A stretch of DNA of 64,000 bases, from contig WEDG01001280.1 of the NCBI GenBank assembly GCA_017591395.1, forward strand, positions 1 to 64,000. The letters are read 5' to 3'. The position numbers were made by a program, and so were the translations under genes. Below are positions 10,610 to 22,935 of this stretch, in pieces (within the stretch, counting starts at the first letter, position 1; the number at the start of each line of letters is the position of its first letter). The notes below the pieces were generated by a model. It did no database searches. It was not told the origin of the DNA and saw nothing but the letters and a program-made list of their open reading frames with translations. This DNA comes from Schistocephalus solidus. Its lineage: Eukaryota; Platyhelminthes; Cestoda; Diphyllobothriidea; Diphyllobothriidae.

Positions 10610-11438
10610 GTGGGTTGGAAGGTTGCCGACTGAAAATTGTACATAGACCTCGCAGTCAGTCCAATGTTGTGCGGGTTGGCTGACCGGTGGTCTGAGAGTT
10701 AGTCTGCAATGGTTCTTTCTTAACTTGACCTCTGGCTATCTCACACATGTGAGATGTGAGCCGTTCAAATCCCTGTAGTGAGAAATCCTGGTGCTTGCGT
10801 TTGGGGGCCAGGTCGTGTACGTAGTACGTGTAGATTAGGTCACCAGCAGCTGCGCCCCTTTCCGCATCAGGCAACTGACCGGCTCGGACGGTGGTCTGAC
10901 TGTTGGGGCGGGGGAGAGAGTGAGGTCGACGGCTCAGCGCATTTTTCCTCACTATAAACAATCTGACGCGCTTGAGCCTATCACGGTGCGCTAAAAGCCG
11001 TGGCTTGGAAGGTTGCCAACTGACGGGATAACTCGGGCCGCTTGGTCAGCCCAGTGTGTGTTTTCTGTGGAGTGCCTGATAGACGAACTAAGAGTCAGGC
11101 TGCAATGGCTCATACTTACTGTGCCCTTTATGGCACTCCCACTCCGTGGGATTCGAGCCAGGTGTAGTGGCACGCGCAGGGGCGGTCCCGGCTATGCCAG
11201 CCACCTGTGCCCTCTCCCATCTCCGGCCTTATTGACTCTATCTTGACACCGGGCATAGGTGGTGGAGGAGGAGAGTGTGCGGTAGATGCACGGCAAGTCT
11301 ACTATCACTTTTAAACTAAAGCACGCACAAGTCTACTATCAATTTAAATTTAAAGCACGTGCTAGTCACCGTACCTACACCACCCTGCTGGGGAGCGTAC
11401 GGTGGATCTCGTCAAAATCGACGGTCGAACTATCGTGT
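10610..11438 (+). repeat. GGCTTGGAAGG-family repeat, long copy B
   Basis: A long version with two diverged copies of the module gttggaaggttgcc...gtcag(t/c)ccaatgt...gcaatgg, starting about 10612 and 11003. Near the 3' end a segment of about 45 bases (caagtctactatcac/caa...) is tandemly doubled at about 11289-11370. The end tcgaactatcgtgtg matches other copies. Confidence 0.7.
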
Positions 11439-11770
11439 GTCTCTGCCAGGAAGGCTCATACTCCTCACCCTCCCGGGGCTTACTGGTAGTCAAGGCGGAT
11501 TTTCAAGTCGGTTTTTTTTGCGAAAAATTTTACATTTACTGAAACAAATTATTTAGACAGATTTGATTGAATTTACGTTTCGTTGCATACAACATGTGAA
11601 GCTGAGCTACTAATGCGTTTTAATTTTTGACATAAACTGCAAACTGTGGAAGAGGAAAATTGCCAATAGCTTTCCAGAGCATACTCGCCGCGTTGCTTTT
11701 AGCGACTCGATCAAGACCTCTTAAGCATCCGCACAGTGACTACTAGTGTATTCAGGAAACTAATACCGAA

Positions 11771-11920
11771 GATGACAAGGGAGACTGGAATGGTCTGTTC
11801 TAGTTCGTTTGCCGTCATTAACCAACTATACCCAACCAAAGGTGGTGCCTCACCCTAGGATCGGGCCCGCGACCCGTTGATCAGAAGTCCAACGCTCTCA
11901 CCATTGAGCCACGGGCTTGT
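11771..11920 (-). repeat. tRNA-derived SINE head and body
   Basis: Read on the - strand: cgtggctcaatggtgagagc, cttctgatcaacgggtcgcg, then the body ending in ccattccagtctccc. This matches the copy at 6821 closely. Confidence 0.65.
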
Positions 11921-11960
11921 GGTTTTACCGGTTTAGATCAGGAATATTGACCGCATTCGA

Positions 11961-12032
11961 TGATGAACGCTCACCTATTGTTACCGGAACTCACTCGTCA
12001 ATCTCAAGCCCCGTCAGAAACTGCACAGTGAA

Positions 12033-12091
<59 letters not shown>

Positions 12092-12238
12092 TCAGTAGTA
12101 GAGGCAGATTAATAATTGCGTCAAAGACAAGGCAGACTGGAATAGTAATTTATAACTTATTAACCGTCATCAGTCAGCCATACACAAGTCTGTTGGTTCG
12201 GAACTGCGCTCTGATCAGTGCGCAAAGCTTCCATTGAT
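11961..12238 (-). repeat. tRNA-derived SINE containing an expanded (AGT)n
   Basis: This copy shows the distal tail (gatgaacgctcacc, gaactcactcgtc, ctcaagccccg) and then the body (agacaaggcagactgg, aaccgtcatcagtcagcc) on the - strand. Between them, where other copies have a short ...gtgatataggcag spacer, lies the AGT microsatellite. The head beyond 12200 is decayed. Confidence 0.55.
12033..12101 (+). repeat. (AGT)n microsatellite
   Basis: About nineteen consecutive TAG/AGT units run from 12033 to 12090, then one atc interruption, then more units. It is inside a SINE copy. The serine-rich open frame it creates is an artefact of the repeat. Confidence 0.9.
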
Positions 12239-12599
12239 GATTTCGTTCCGAATTGGTCAAATATCTGATCGTCACTCTTTGTGTCGGCGATTTGTGCCTT
12301 ATTCTGTTTTTTGAACTCTCGGCTCTCTATGGTTCGCAGCTCTGGTGCTAATAACCATTCTGGTTCCCTGCACTCTCTGTTTATTCGTTTCTTTCAAGTT
12401 GCGGGAGGTAAACGCTCTCTTTCTATAGGAAGTTATAGCCATCGCCTACCAGCCAAATCCAACCTCGGGCTTGGAGGTACCTTAGATTTCAACCCGAAGC
12501 CTTTAGTAATTGAATCCTACGCTCTACCAAGGACCCGCTGTCCAGTTGATTGCTATTGAGAATAAAAAAATTTTTAGTAAGGGGCTTGTCCATCGGATT

Positions 12600-12760
12600 A
12601 CGACGCATTCTCGTCCCGTGTGCCCTGTGGTTCAAATTTGAGCCTTCGAAGTCAGTCGCATATCTACTAAGATTTATACTGGGAGGAATATCGACAAAAC
12701 AAGAGACTGGGATGGCCACTTCCTACTTATTAGTCGTCTTCAGCCAACCATACATTTTAT
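12600..12760 (-). repeat. Diverged tRNA-derived SINE tail and body
   Basis: The stretch acaaaacaagagactgggat, then a match to the gtcatcagccagccatac body, identifies a - strand copy. Diverged tail sequence (cattctcgtcccgtgtgcc) precedes it. Confidence 0.4.
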
Positions 12761-12895
12761 ACGTATTTGGCGTCCCTTTATTCGTCGTTCAAGACCAATC
12801 CTGCCTGAACTTCTTCATAATATTTATCATAATCAGTTTCACTGTTTCCCACACTGCCGTCAGCATAATCATCCCTCGTAGCAGCAGTATTATAC

Positions 12896-12917
12896 AGTAT
12901 TATTATTATTATACAGT

Positions 12918-12967
<50 letters not shown>

Positions 12968-12982
12968 ACAGTATTATTATTA
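12896..12982 (+). repeat. (TTA)n microsatellite with tatacagtatta interruptions
   Basis: TTA/ATT units are broken at intervals by tacag, giving a higher-order unit tacagtattatt(att)n. It is embedded in unannotated AT-rich DNA. Confidence 0.9.
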
Positions 12983-12989
12983 AATGAAA

Positions 12990-15235
12990 TCTCAGGGATT
13001 TCATTAGAAAAGGCCCTTATGCGAAATCTGCCCACTTTGAGTCCCTCAAAGTTTTACAGCAGTGAAAGCAGTGACCATTCTTAGAAAGAAGGCAAATTGT
13101 GTTTTAAAAATCAATATTACATTGTCTTGAAATACTATTTTTTTAGAAAAGCGGCAAACTCCAAAAACGGGGGAAATCGAGTTAGCTAATTAACCCGAAA
13201 TGTTAAATGTACATGATGCCTGTCCATATAAAAAGTGAGTGAATAAAGCAACGCAAGTAGAATTACTTGCCTTTAGAATAAATTCCGCGGAAGTTGTCTT
13301 CCAGATGAAAGACAACGGAAAGCATGGCCGTTACGAAACGGCCTAAATTTCGAGTATATATTTCAACACCGTTTCACGAGAATTTGCAGTTTCTTCTTCC
13401 GTTTATAAATTGTTTAAGATGAATTTGACTGAGGCAAACAGATTTCAGCCTGATTCTGCCGTCAGGGACGTAACAGCAATAAAATATTGCATAAGCTCAC
13501 ATGCTGATAGACCAGTCATTGACTAATAAATTCAAAGAGAATTTTCGGGTGAAATCGGAAAACGTACAATTTTATGCATATTAAGAGGAATTTTCTTTCG
13601 TTAAATTTCTTCATAAGTATTCCGGGTGTTGGATTATGATGCATTTCTGATCGTCCTTGAAATGGTGGTAAATAATGTACATTTTCATGTGTTCTCTGTC
13701 TATTGCCCATAAATGTAAATTCCGTTGTACGTGCTTATTAAAATCTTCAAAATAAGATATTTCTTAAAGGCATTTACCGAAATAGTGAGTTCTGATACAG
13801 TCTTTCAAATGCAGATGACTGCAGCTTTCAATAGCCTAGGAAATTTTCTGAACAGCAAGAAACGTTGAAGTTGGCCTTGTTTTCCCTTAAATAAACAGAT
13901 CTGAAGTGAAATCCTCACTAGTGAACCTCTTTCTGTGCAAAAATTCCGTCAAACAAACAAAAATAACATCATAAAGTATGTGCCATACTACCACCTCAAC
14001 TTCTGATTCCGGCATTTCATGAGTTAGACAGTCTACTGTAAGTACAGAGAGGTGAGACGACAGAGAATGTGGGTAGCTTGATACAGTCTGTTTCGGCCTT
14101 ATTCTCCCTCCACTCAGCCAATTATAACCCTGACAATCAGATGAGACTGGAAACACAAACATGCGCTCGGGTACAGCACAGGTAGTCCACAAACTAGGTC
14201 TAGCAGATGGGTCATAAGCACTTCATCGAACCGAAGTTCATCAGTGCCTCGCCACCTGTCATTATCTGTCACTGTAGATCGGGTATTTATTCAAGCAGGA
14301 ATAGGTGCACACCGACTAATTCGATGCCTAAAGGAAACAATCTATGTGTTGGTAGCAAAGGTCACGAACTGACAGACAATTACCAGGCCGATTTCGACTA
14401 AGTTATAAGAGCAGATGGGGAGGGAAGACTGAATGAAGACAGAATAAGCCGAAGCAGACTGTATCAATCTATCCACATTTTCTGCCATCTCTCCTCTGCA
14501 ATTATAACTTGGCCGACTTTAGTCTGGTATTTGGTTGCCTATTCGTGATCTTTGTCACCCATACGGAGCTCGCTTCCTTCGGGAAGCCAATAGATCGGCG
14601 TGCGCCTATTCCTGTTTGAGAATTATAAGTGTCATTGAGACTCCAACTGCCACCAGTGTGAGACCTGTTCATGAGAGAGAGACCTTCAGTCTTGCTGGAG
14701 CGAATCGCGGAAAAATGCAGCAGGGCTAGAATCCTCGGCCTTATAATCGCATGGTTACTTTTTAATCCACCTTACGTGAATTTTCTGTTGCAATTTTGGC
14801 CAGGCTTACTTGTGTTGACTTGGGTCGAATGTTTTGTTGGCCTGACGTCGACTGTGGTGCTGTGTCCGCAGATCTGACCATCATCTGAAGCCGTGTGGGT
14901 GCTCAGCTCGTAAGTGGGCTCTACATGCCCAACCCAATGTGCGTGTAGCCATTAGCGATCAACTTGCTTTGGCGGTTGGTGACGATACAACAAATGTTTT
15001 GGACACTAAATTGATGCTCATTAACGCATACAGTGCATAGGGTGGATATATGACGTCAAAATAATGAGGGTTCCAGCATGTCTTGCGGTAACTATTTTTT
15101 TTCCAGTGGTCAGTCAGGGCATAAAATCCATAATAGCGAAAATGCGATTACCAGGTCATATGTCAAAAATAAAATTGGAGTTCACCGGGAGATGTTTATT
15201 TGAGGTCTGACGTTTCGAGTAATCATTTCGGTACC
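12990..15235. other. AT-rich region without recognised genes
   Basis: No exon was recognised. A stretch at about 13890-14070 resembles 59310-59460 (both carry ttcatgagttag...tctactgta), so part of it is an old dispersed repeat. A short palindrome gaaatctcagggatttc lies at about 12986-13002. Confidence 0.45.
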
Positions 15236-15804
15236 GACTACTTATATGGCCCCCTAAACAGGACATCGGGATAGGAACGCTCCGCTGACCTAATGAAGGT
15301 GGCCTTGCGCATAATTCCAGGTAAGGTAAATAGTCTCGTGTCCTGACCCCAGCATTAGACTTAGCATAAACCTAAACCGTAACGCTCATCGTCAACCTGG
15401 CACCACCCTTGATCCTATCGCTACAGTTAACACTAACGCTACTTGGTGGATAGACGCTCATCCGATTGGTTGCGGGACTCACTCGTCCCATTCTACCTTG
15501 GGCCTCTCCCTGGAGGCCTGCCAGCAGCCGCACAGCGGTTGGCAGTATAGGCAGTAAAACATTACCGAGCCTCAGGTGCTGCAACACCTGGGGTTGGGTA
15601 TGGCTAGCTGAAAAAGGCTAATAAGCCAGAAATGACCATTTCAGGTCTCCCTGATCTTTTTCGGTAATTTTCTACTAACTAGCGCTAAGCTTAACCCTAG
15701 ACTTAACCCCAACCCTAATCTCCCTGGAAATTGGCGCAAAGCCATATAGGGTTACGGGCGAATTCCCCTTCTGGTGTCCGGTTTAGGTGGCCATATAAGT
15801 AATC
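15236..15804. mobile_element. Palindromic MITE with nested SINE insertion
   Basis: The left end (acttatatggccccctaaac near 15239) is the inverted complement of the right end (gtttaggtggccatataagt, 15781-15800). The inverted similarity continues inward: ggtggccttgcgcataattc on the left, tccctggaaattggcgcaaa on the right. The interior is rich in telomere-like units (taaccctagacttaacccca). A SINE fragment (about 15445-15675) splits the interior, so the MITE is the older insertion. No transposase is encoded. Confidence 0.7.
15445..15675. repeat. tRNA-derived SINE, rearranged copy nested in the MITE
   Basis: The left half carries the distal tail in - orientation (gggactcactcgtcccattc; gccagcagccgcacagcgg). 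The right half carries the body in + orientation (aacacctggggttgggtatg; gctaataagccagaaatgac). The two halves are fused head to head, as in the fold-back copy at 52.2 kb. Confidence 0.6.
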
Positions 15805-16019
15805 TTTACTGGACATTCGTTTGCCCACCCTCAGAGACTGGGGAGTCTTACGCAAAGTTGTCATTATATGACGCAGTTTTTTCTTGATGCGTAGCCCGCA
15901 AATTCCGATTGTTGGGCTGTACCCGATCCACATTTCAACGTGACCTCTGTCACCCCCGCCGCCGTTAGTACGGCTTTAAATAGCGGCTCCGATTTTTGTA
16001 TGCGGTCACTGTCAAGACG

Positions 16020-16300
16020 ATTCTTTAAACCAGAGATGAGGGCAGGATATTGATCTTTTGGTTGACTAATCAGTCGGTGTACACGCAGGCTTCCTACACC
16101 TGCCTTGATTTGTGATCGTACCCTCTGCCTACAATGACATCAAAGTTGAAGACACGTCTCATCTGCGTGGCATAGGTTGCTTCCCCTGACTTTCAGTTAA
16201 AACTTCGCAAAGCCAACTGATACTCCTGCATTCGCGTTGACAGCCGTCGGCCGGTTTCTTCAACGCGATTACACATTCCACCTCTCCACTGAAGTCAGTG
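16020..16300 (-). pseudogene. GIY-YIG endonuclease fragment of a Penelope-like element
   Basis: On the - strand a broken frame reads CNRVEETGRRLSTRMQEYQL, then RRVFNFDVIVGRGYDHKSRQ. This is the pattern of the PLE endonuclease (YVGETGRxLxxRMxEH ... FxFDxAxIVGRGxxxxxRE). In-frame stops and the lost YVG part make it a remnant. No RT domain adjoins it. Confidence 0.6.
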
Positions 16301-19300
16301 CACCACAGCCGATTTCTGCTGGTTAGATCTGTTGGACGCATCACTTTCCGGCGGACTGCGAAGAACTCCTATTCCATGTGGCGCGAAAAATCGGGTCACG
16401 GCTTCCCAGAATCCCTTCATAAACTACATGCTCCGCCACGATTTCGGCTGATTACCCTCTGCGTCTCCCTTCGTTTGGGGTACTGGACTCCTCTCAACGA
16501 ATGCTCAGGGATAGCCGTTGGTTCCGAAGACTTTTCGAAAAAACTTTATCTCTCGCCATATATAGAAAGTTGTATTCAAGCACACTCCTGTTTCTGGCGA
16601 TGTTTATTCTTCAACTATCCCTACGCCAGTGAGTGACTATTCTTCTTTTAAAGGGTATAGAGTACTTATGAAGCTGGGTTTGGAGTACACTGAGCGTTCT
16701 TCGGCAGTAGGTGCCGTGACAAACAAATGTGACTTCAGGTCCAGCGTGATGCATGTAACGAGTAAGGGTAGTTAATCCAGAAAAAGAGTGAAAGCTGAGA
16801 GCAATAACCGCTTCCAGCTCTTTTTAAGTGACAAAATAACGAAAAGTGTCGAGGAAATGGTTTAAAAACTGCATTACTGCCCACTCTTCTTCCTCCTCTA
16901 AACATGTATGAACCTCGAGGGAAATAAGAAGTCTGGTGGATCCCGTACACTTCTGAAAGCTTCTTCTCTTTTAATTGTCATGATCATCCGGAGCATCGCT
17001 TTATTATCGTACACAGACGTTATCTGACGTTGATTACTCCGTTGCCATGTCTCGCTCCAGAACATCTGGAAAGTTTGTACGGTAAAGATCACGGAGATAG
17101 GAATCCCCCGCAATACAAAGTACGTGCATCGAATTCACAGGAAGGGGTACACCTTCTCGTGTGCTACTCTTCATAGCACTCGAAAGCAAAACTCGCCAAA
17201 CTCATCGCATCAATCTCGAACTTCAACATGATGTTTGGCCATGGGCTTAGCCTACGCTTAACCCTATGCAGCCCGCTGGAACTTAGGCCAAGGTCACCTC
17301 TATTATGCGTGAGCTTTCCCGCTCACACGTATATCTCGAGAGGCAGCTCTTTGTCTGTGCGAATTGACGCAGCAGACTGAAGCTTCTTCTGAAGAGCTTT
17401 TCCTGTCTGCTTTGCAGTACCTTGGCCTCATGAGTGTGATTTGTCATGCTGATTGAACGCCGGTCTTCCCAGATCTTGACATCCAGTGATGGAGCCTGTG
17501 AAGCTGTGCCACGTGTTCTGGCGGACACTACAACGTGGACTGGTTTGGCCTTGTTAAATTTTGGCTCAGATCCGTCCTGGCGGAGGCCTACGGCGGTGTT
17601 GACCAGTGTGTTAGGTAACACGCCAATTCAGCGGGTGAACTTTCACGCCTAATCACCTCCCGTGCATGCGTGCGTGCGTGTGTGTGTATGCTGGCATGCG
17701 CATCCGAGTCACTAGTGCCGCCTTTTCGAGTTTGTTTGTAAATGCACAGGACAGGCCTTATCGAGGGCTTTTCAGGACTGAAGAGTGCTGGATCCAGCCT
17801 AAATATGATTCGAATAAGGGACTTTCAAGAGTTATTGATTTGAGGCAATGTAGACAGACTGGTGTTGTAAGTTAGAATTTTAAGTAACTTTAACTCTTCT
17901 ACAGCCTGTGATGTTTTTTTTAAGGTTCGTCACTGTAGTTTATTGTTATCGCAGTTTGACTATAAGGCAGCGATGCGCTATTGCAAGGATAGAGTAGCCT
18001 GAATGGTAAGTTTTGGCTGACTGCTTGATCATGCCTCTGTCGTGGGCATAAGCTATTCTTAGCTAAATCCGAGTCGATCGCTCAAAGCGGAACAGTAGCC
18101 CAAATTCCTAACGTCAATGTTAGAAAACACAATGGTATGAAGCGGAACTAAGTACTTCCTGGTAATATAGGTAGTTTTTCTGCAAAAATTTCAGGGCCAC
18201 AAACATTCTCGTGTTCTATCCCCAACAACCCAAACCTCCATCCTAACACCCAACTTAACTCGAATGCTCACGTTGACTCATTTGCATTTACTCATTTACT
18301 TGCTCCTGTGGAGCAGGTTATATAGGTCGCACGAGTCGGCGCCTATCCAAAAGAATATGAAAACGCCTCCCAGCATGGCTGAGTAAAGGGGAAGCCAAGA
18401 GCTTAAAAAAGCGCCATCCTTGCACATATTATTGACACCAGGCATATTGTGGACCCCACCAAAGCTTTCCGTGTAATTTATAAGGTCCCACCATACTACC
18501 CCAAGCCACTGGGTCAACGACTACTACCAGCAGCAGAAGCGACTGCCATTAGGTTGAAGAAGCCGGTATTGTGCGCACAAAAGTACCTCGTACAAGCTCC
18601 GCACTTGGCTTAGCCAATGGTTGCTTAACTGCATGCATTCCCCGCGCCATCTCTGTCCTCTCCTTTCCTCTAGAATGACTCTACCAAACGCTCACTGCCG
18701 CCTAACACACGGTTTCTTATCATCCTTCCCCTATGCACACCGCTCACATAACACACAAACATACGAACATTATCGATTTCATGTTTTAAATGTCTACTAC
18801 GTTCCAACGTTTCCCTATAACTGTACTGGCCTTAAGAGAAGTTATCGAAAGCAAGTCGTCACCAAGTCGTCTTCTGAACAATAATTTAACCCTAACCTTA
18901 ACACGAACACTTACCCCAATGGAAATTATCGCAAGAAACCCGAGTAGTGGGGAGGCTTCCTATTTGCATATCTTACCAATCCACCGGCTTCATCCAAGCA
19001 ACTTGCTCGAAGATTTTCGTATAGGATGCCAACTTTAATACTTTTATTCAAAGTAATTTACTGTTTAGTACAGCATCTTTCATCTGGAAAATCCACGAGT
19101 GAATAGGACGTTCATCTGATTAATGAAACCTATTGTCTTATAATTTTCAGCTGAATATAATATAACACTATGATCATAAGTATGTCTACCTTTATAGTTG
19201 CTGGAAAACTTAATAGTATCCACAGTATTGACTACTTACGGTACTTACCGTAGGTCCCACGTTAAGTGAACTGTTAGCGGAAAGGAGGAAATGTGGTTTA

Positions 19301-20840
19301 AGTTAGAAAAGTGTCGAAGGTGTATTTGTACTATTGATAAGAATGCAAAATAATCTCAAGATATTTCAGTCACATCAGGATGCTGGCTTTTGAAAGCGCC
19401 TCTTTTCGGCCGTCTACAAATATTTTATGATTCTTGTCAATTCTTGTCAATTGATTTTCGATATCCTTATAAATTCGAACACTTTTTATAGAAAGTATAC
19501 ACAAATGTATCCTTTCTTGTACGCACTTGTGGCAACTCAAGTCCTCCAAACATTTAATATTCATAAAAAAAGTATTTTTAACATTAAAAAAGTTTTTTTC
19601 TCAATAAGCGAACAACTTGAAAACTGAACAGCCGTTGCACTTGCGCCATGGTTTTACAGTCCACGGATCGCATACTATCTATGCAAGGTAAAACATACTC
19701 TCCTCTATGTCTTTAAGAATATGTCACATAGTGGTCAAAACGTTCGTAAGGCATGTAGACTACACTGTATGCTTCAGAAAGAACATTACTAAATATACAG
19801 AGACAACGATAGTTGAATAAAAATTTTACTATTGTAAAAATATTATAATTAAAAGATTTTTTAAAGACCGGAAGCTACCCTTTCTTCGAGTAGTGAACTC
19901 AAACAAGCCGTGAATTCACTTGCCAGCAACAGGCAACAATCTCCCAACAGCAGTCCCTAATGACCTTAGGTTTTGAAAGAGGATTTGGCTGGCCTGCAAG
20001 CGCTTGAGCTGGCCTATTTACTACTTGCATTAAGGACTCTTGTCCTGTCAGCTGCAATCGCATTCATCGGTTGATGGTAGGCTATAAATGGGTACTTATG
20101 TCCAGACTTACTTCCTCGGAGCTGGAGCTCGGGCCTGCGGTAATCTAACGACGATTACTTGGTATTAGCGGGGTAGTACTGACAAACTACCATGGAGACC
20201 GGTACGCCACAATCAGCATATATTGGCGACGACCATTCTCCTGCAAGTTTAACTACTCCTGATCACAGCCGACAGGATCTGGACTCCTACAGCAAGCGAT
20301 AAAATCAAAACTGTTTGATGGACAATTGACTTAATTTCAAATCTCAGTTGTTGGCGTGAGTTTAAGGTATGATCGTATGATGGCCCCAAATAAGCCGATA
20401 ATGACCATTTTGGTTCCCTTATCCGTGACAGTATCACCTCTCTAGTTCTGGATGGTCGCTGTAACGCAACCACCTAAGAGAGTCCTGCACACGCAATCCC
20501 AGGGCAATATGTCTAGTGTATTATGAAAATGAATTGGTTGTTTAAGTGGAGGGAATGATTTTTACTCTTGCGCTGACCCAGGATGGAGGAGGTGTGATTG
20601 AGCCTCGGTGAAGATGCCGGTGTAACCTTCCTATCTCAATCGCTAACCGCCGCTTCCACAACGATCTTCTTCGCAGACCGTCTCGCTTTCTTTCCCTTAA
20701 TGTCAACAACCCCACGTCCCGCCACTGCAGTTGCCCGCAGCACTGCGTTCCCCACCGGTGGCCTAACAGGCAAGACGGAAACACTCCATGGTGTGTGTAA
20801 CACACATTTTAGCATGTGCTTTACTTGGGCGTGTGTGATG
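16301..20840. other. 4.5-kb stretch with no gene recognised
   Basis: Open stretches such as 17283-17621 (-) have no recognisable domain. Traces of the palindromic MITE interior (ttaaccct, cctaacc tracts) occur near 17240-17300, 18215-18260 and 18885-18945. A short TG-rich microsatellite (gcgtgcgtgtgtgtgtatgc) lies near 17670-17690. The rest is unassigned. Confidence 0.4.
19354..19622 (+). repeat. AT-rich dispersed element, partial
   Basis: It begins ctcaagatatttcagtcaca and caggatgctggcttttgaaa, matching the terminus of the element at 40208-40818. It continues through an AT-rich body with ttataaattcgaacactttt and ttatagaaa that recurs near 40320 and 41150. No opposite end is seen. Confidence 0.45.
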
Positions 20841-21095
20841 GGGTGTAGGGGTACTATTTATGGGTAGCATCACATAGGTAGTATTTATTTGATCCATCTG
20901 TCTCGTAAAGGTGGTAAAGTACTCCTGCGGCCGCCTCTAGTGGGTACCCATTTCTCACCTGTGGCTCCTCGAAGCTGGTTCTTCTCAGCGGTCACACCTC
21001 GGGCAACCACAACGAACGGCGGGCTAAACCAGGTGCGGGTCTTCGGTGTTGTGTGTGTATTCCGGTCCCCTAAACGGACCACGTGGTAGATGCGT
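20841..21095 (+). repeat. GGTGTAGGGGTACTA repeat, copy 1
   Basis: It shares with 22934-23165 the sequence gggtgtaggggtacta, then ccatctgtctcgta, gcggccgcctctag, gtggctcctcgaag and gcgggctaaaccaggtgcg. Both copies are on the + strand about 2.1 kb apart. Confidence 0.65.
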
Positions 21096-21169
21096 TGGAC
21101 CAACAGGGGGGCCAAATTAGGGCACGGCAGGCGTTATTCGGGTTGCGCTCCAATAAAAAATGCCGAACA

Positions 21170-21430
21170 TGGAGGTGTGGTGGCACGCCTAGGGGCGGCT
21201 AGGACATAGGGGACCCAGCCGCGCCAGCCACCTGCGTCCTCTCCCGCCTCCGGTCTTCTTGACTCTGTCTTGACACCGGGCTCAGGTGGGGGAGGAGGAG
21301 AGAGTGCGGTAGATGCAGCGAAAGTCTACTATCACTTTAAACTAAATCACGCGCAAGTCACCGTCCCTGCTCAACTTTCCCATGAGCATACGGTGGACAT
21401 CGTCGGATTACGACGGTCGAACTGTCGTGT
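21170..21430 (+). repeat. GGCTTGGAAGG-family repeat, 3' part, copy C
   Basis: It carries the tcctctcccgcctccggtct block, the purine-rich gtgggggaggaggagagagt, then tctactatcactttaaacta and the end tcgaactgtcgtgtg. It abuts a LINE zinc-finger tail with no spacer. Confidence 0.7.
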
Positions 21431-21435
21431 GTATT

Positions 21436-22062
21436 CACATCCCTCTTCTCATCGCCTGTTACCCCCACCACCGCAACCACAACCGCCTTCGCTTTCACTG
21501 CCACGACCACCACCATCAGCGATGGGGACTCTCTGCTAAACTGTCCTCAATGCGACCGCACATTCACCTCACGCATAGGCCTGGTTGGTCACTTGCGAAT
21601 CCATCGTACAGAGACTGGTGAACCAATGCCTGGAGCACCAACACACAGCAGAGATCGTCGCATCCACTGTCTTCACTGTCCTCGCGCATTCACTCATTGC
21701 ATGGGCCTATTCGGTAACATGCGCATCCATGATAGCAGAATTCACCGCAATGCCGACAACACCGATAAATCATGCACACATTCCGCTCCTGCCATTCTTA
21801 TCACCACTGCAACCCCCACTACCATGAATGACATCCCCCAGCCTCTACCGATTTCTCCTGCCCACAATACGCCCGCAACTTCAACTCACGCATCGGCCTG
21901 GTCGGTTGCCTGCAAATCAATCGCATGGAGGCTGGTAAACCAGTGCCTGGGGCTCCGATATACAGTCGCCGCGCCCGCCTCCACTGCCCTCACTGCTCCC
22001 GCACATTTACACACCCCATGGACCTATTAGAACATATGCGCCTCCACGACAACCTGCGGTAA
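21436..22062 (+). pseudogene. C2H2 zinc-finger tail of the LINE, second copy
   Basis: Frames spell the same tail as 9434-10408: a Thr/Pro-rich lead, then a finger starting LNCPQCDRTFTSRIGLVGHL, then HCLHCPRAFTHCMGLFGNMR (inside the open frame 21593-22030), an Ala/Thr/Pro-rich spacer, two more fingers in another frame, and the family ending HDNLR with TAA at 22060-22062. It has no endonuclease or RT. Frameshifts near 21590 and 21880 break it. Confidence 0.7.
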
Positions 22063-22164
22063 ACCACCGGAGGCTAAGCCACATCAGCGCACTCTACCTA
22101 CACCAATACATAGACAACACCCGCACAATCATCATAATGTACCTGAAAAAATAACAGTTTCCTA

Positions 22165-22935
22165 GAAACCATGGCTTGGAAGGCTGCCAATCTGACGCTT
22201 ACACCAGACCATGCCATCAGCCCAGTGTATGTGCTGTGTGTGTCGAGTGGCTGACCAGTGGACTCGGAGTCAGACGGCGATGGATCCTCCATATCCTCTG
22301 AGAAAGTAAATCCTGGTGTGTGCGTTATGCGGGCCAGGTCGTGCTGTGGCGCGCGAAGACGGGTATGCCAACCCGTCAGCCAATGCGCCCACTTCCACAT
22401 CAGACAACTGACTGACTCGGATGGTTGGCTGATTGTGGGGGTGGGGGAGAAAGTGAGGTCGACGAGTCAGCGCATGTTCCTCACTATAAACAATCTGCCG
22501 CACTTGAAACTATCCCGAAGCGCAAGAAACCATGGCTTGGAAGTTTGCCAACTGACGGGAAACACTCGGACCGCGCGGTCAGCCCAATGTGTGTTTTGTG
22601 TGTAGTGGCTGACTGGTGGACTGCGAGACACCCTGTAATGGCTACTTCTTAATGTGGCCTTTATAGCACTCCCACTCTGTGGGATCCGAGCCAGGTGAGG
22701 TGGTACGCCCAGGGGCGGTTCCGGCCGCGCCAGCCACCTGCGCCCTCTCCCATCTCCGGTCTTCTTGACTCTGTCATGACACCGGGCTCAGGTGGGGGAG
22801 AAGGAGAGTGCGGTAGATATAGCGCAAGTATACTATCACTTTAAACTTAACCACGAGCAATTCACCCTTCCTGCACCACCCTTCCATGAAGCAGACGGTG
22901 GAAATCGTCGGACTATGACGGTCGAACTATCGTGG
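22165..22935 (+). repeat. GGCTTGGAAGG-family repeat, long copy D
   Basis: The module catggcttggaaggctgcca...gtggctgaccagtggact appears at about 22170-22270 and again at about 22531-22625 (catggcttggaagtttgcca). This shows the internal duplication clearly. The end gtcgaactatcgtg runs straight into the GGTGTAGGGG repeat. Confidence 0.7.

Noticed and set aside
12550..12987. 145-codon hydrophobic frame ending in poly-Leu/Tyr
   Set aside because: Its C-terminal third is the TTA microsatellite and the rest is a SINE copy.
15680..15730. Telomere-like (CCCTAA) sequence suggesting a chromosome end
   Set aside because: Units are degenerate, short and located inside a palindromic MITE that recurs elsewhere in the window.
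17283..17621. 112-codon - strand frame
   Set aside because: No domain recognised. It could be an exon but nothing in the flanks supports this, so it was not called.
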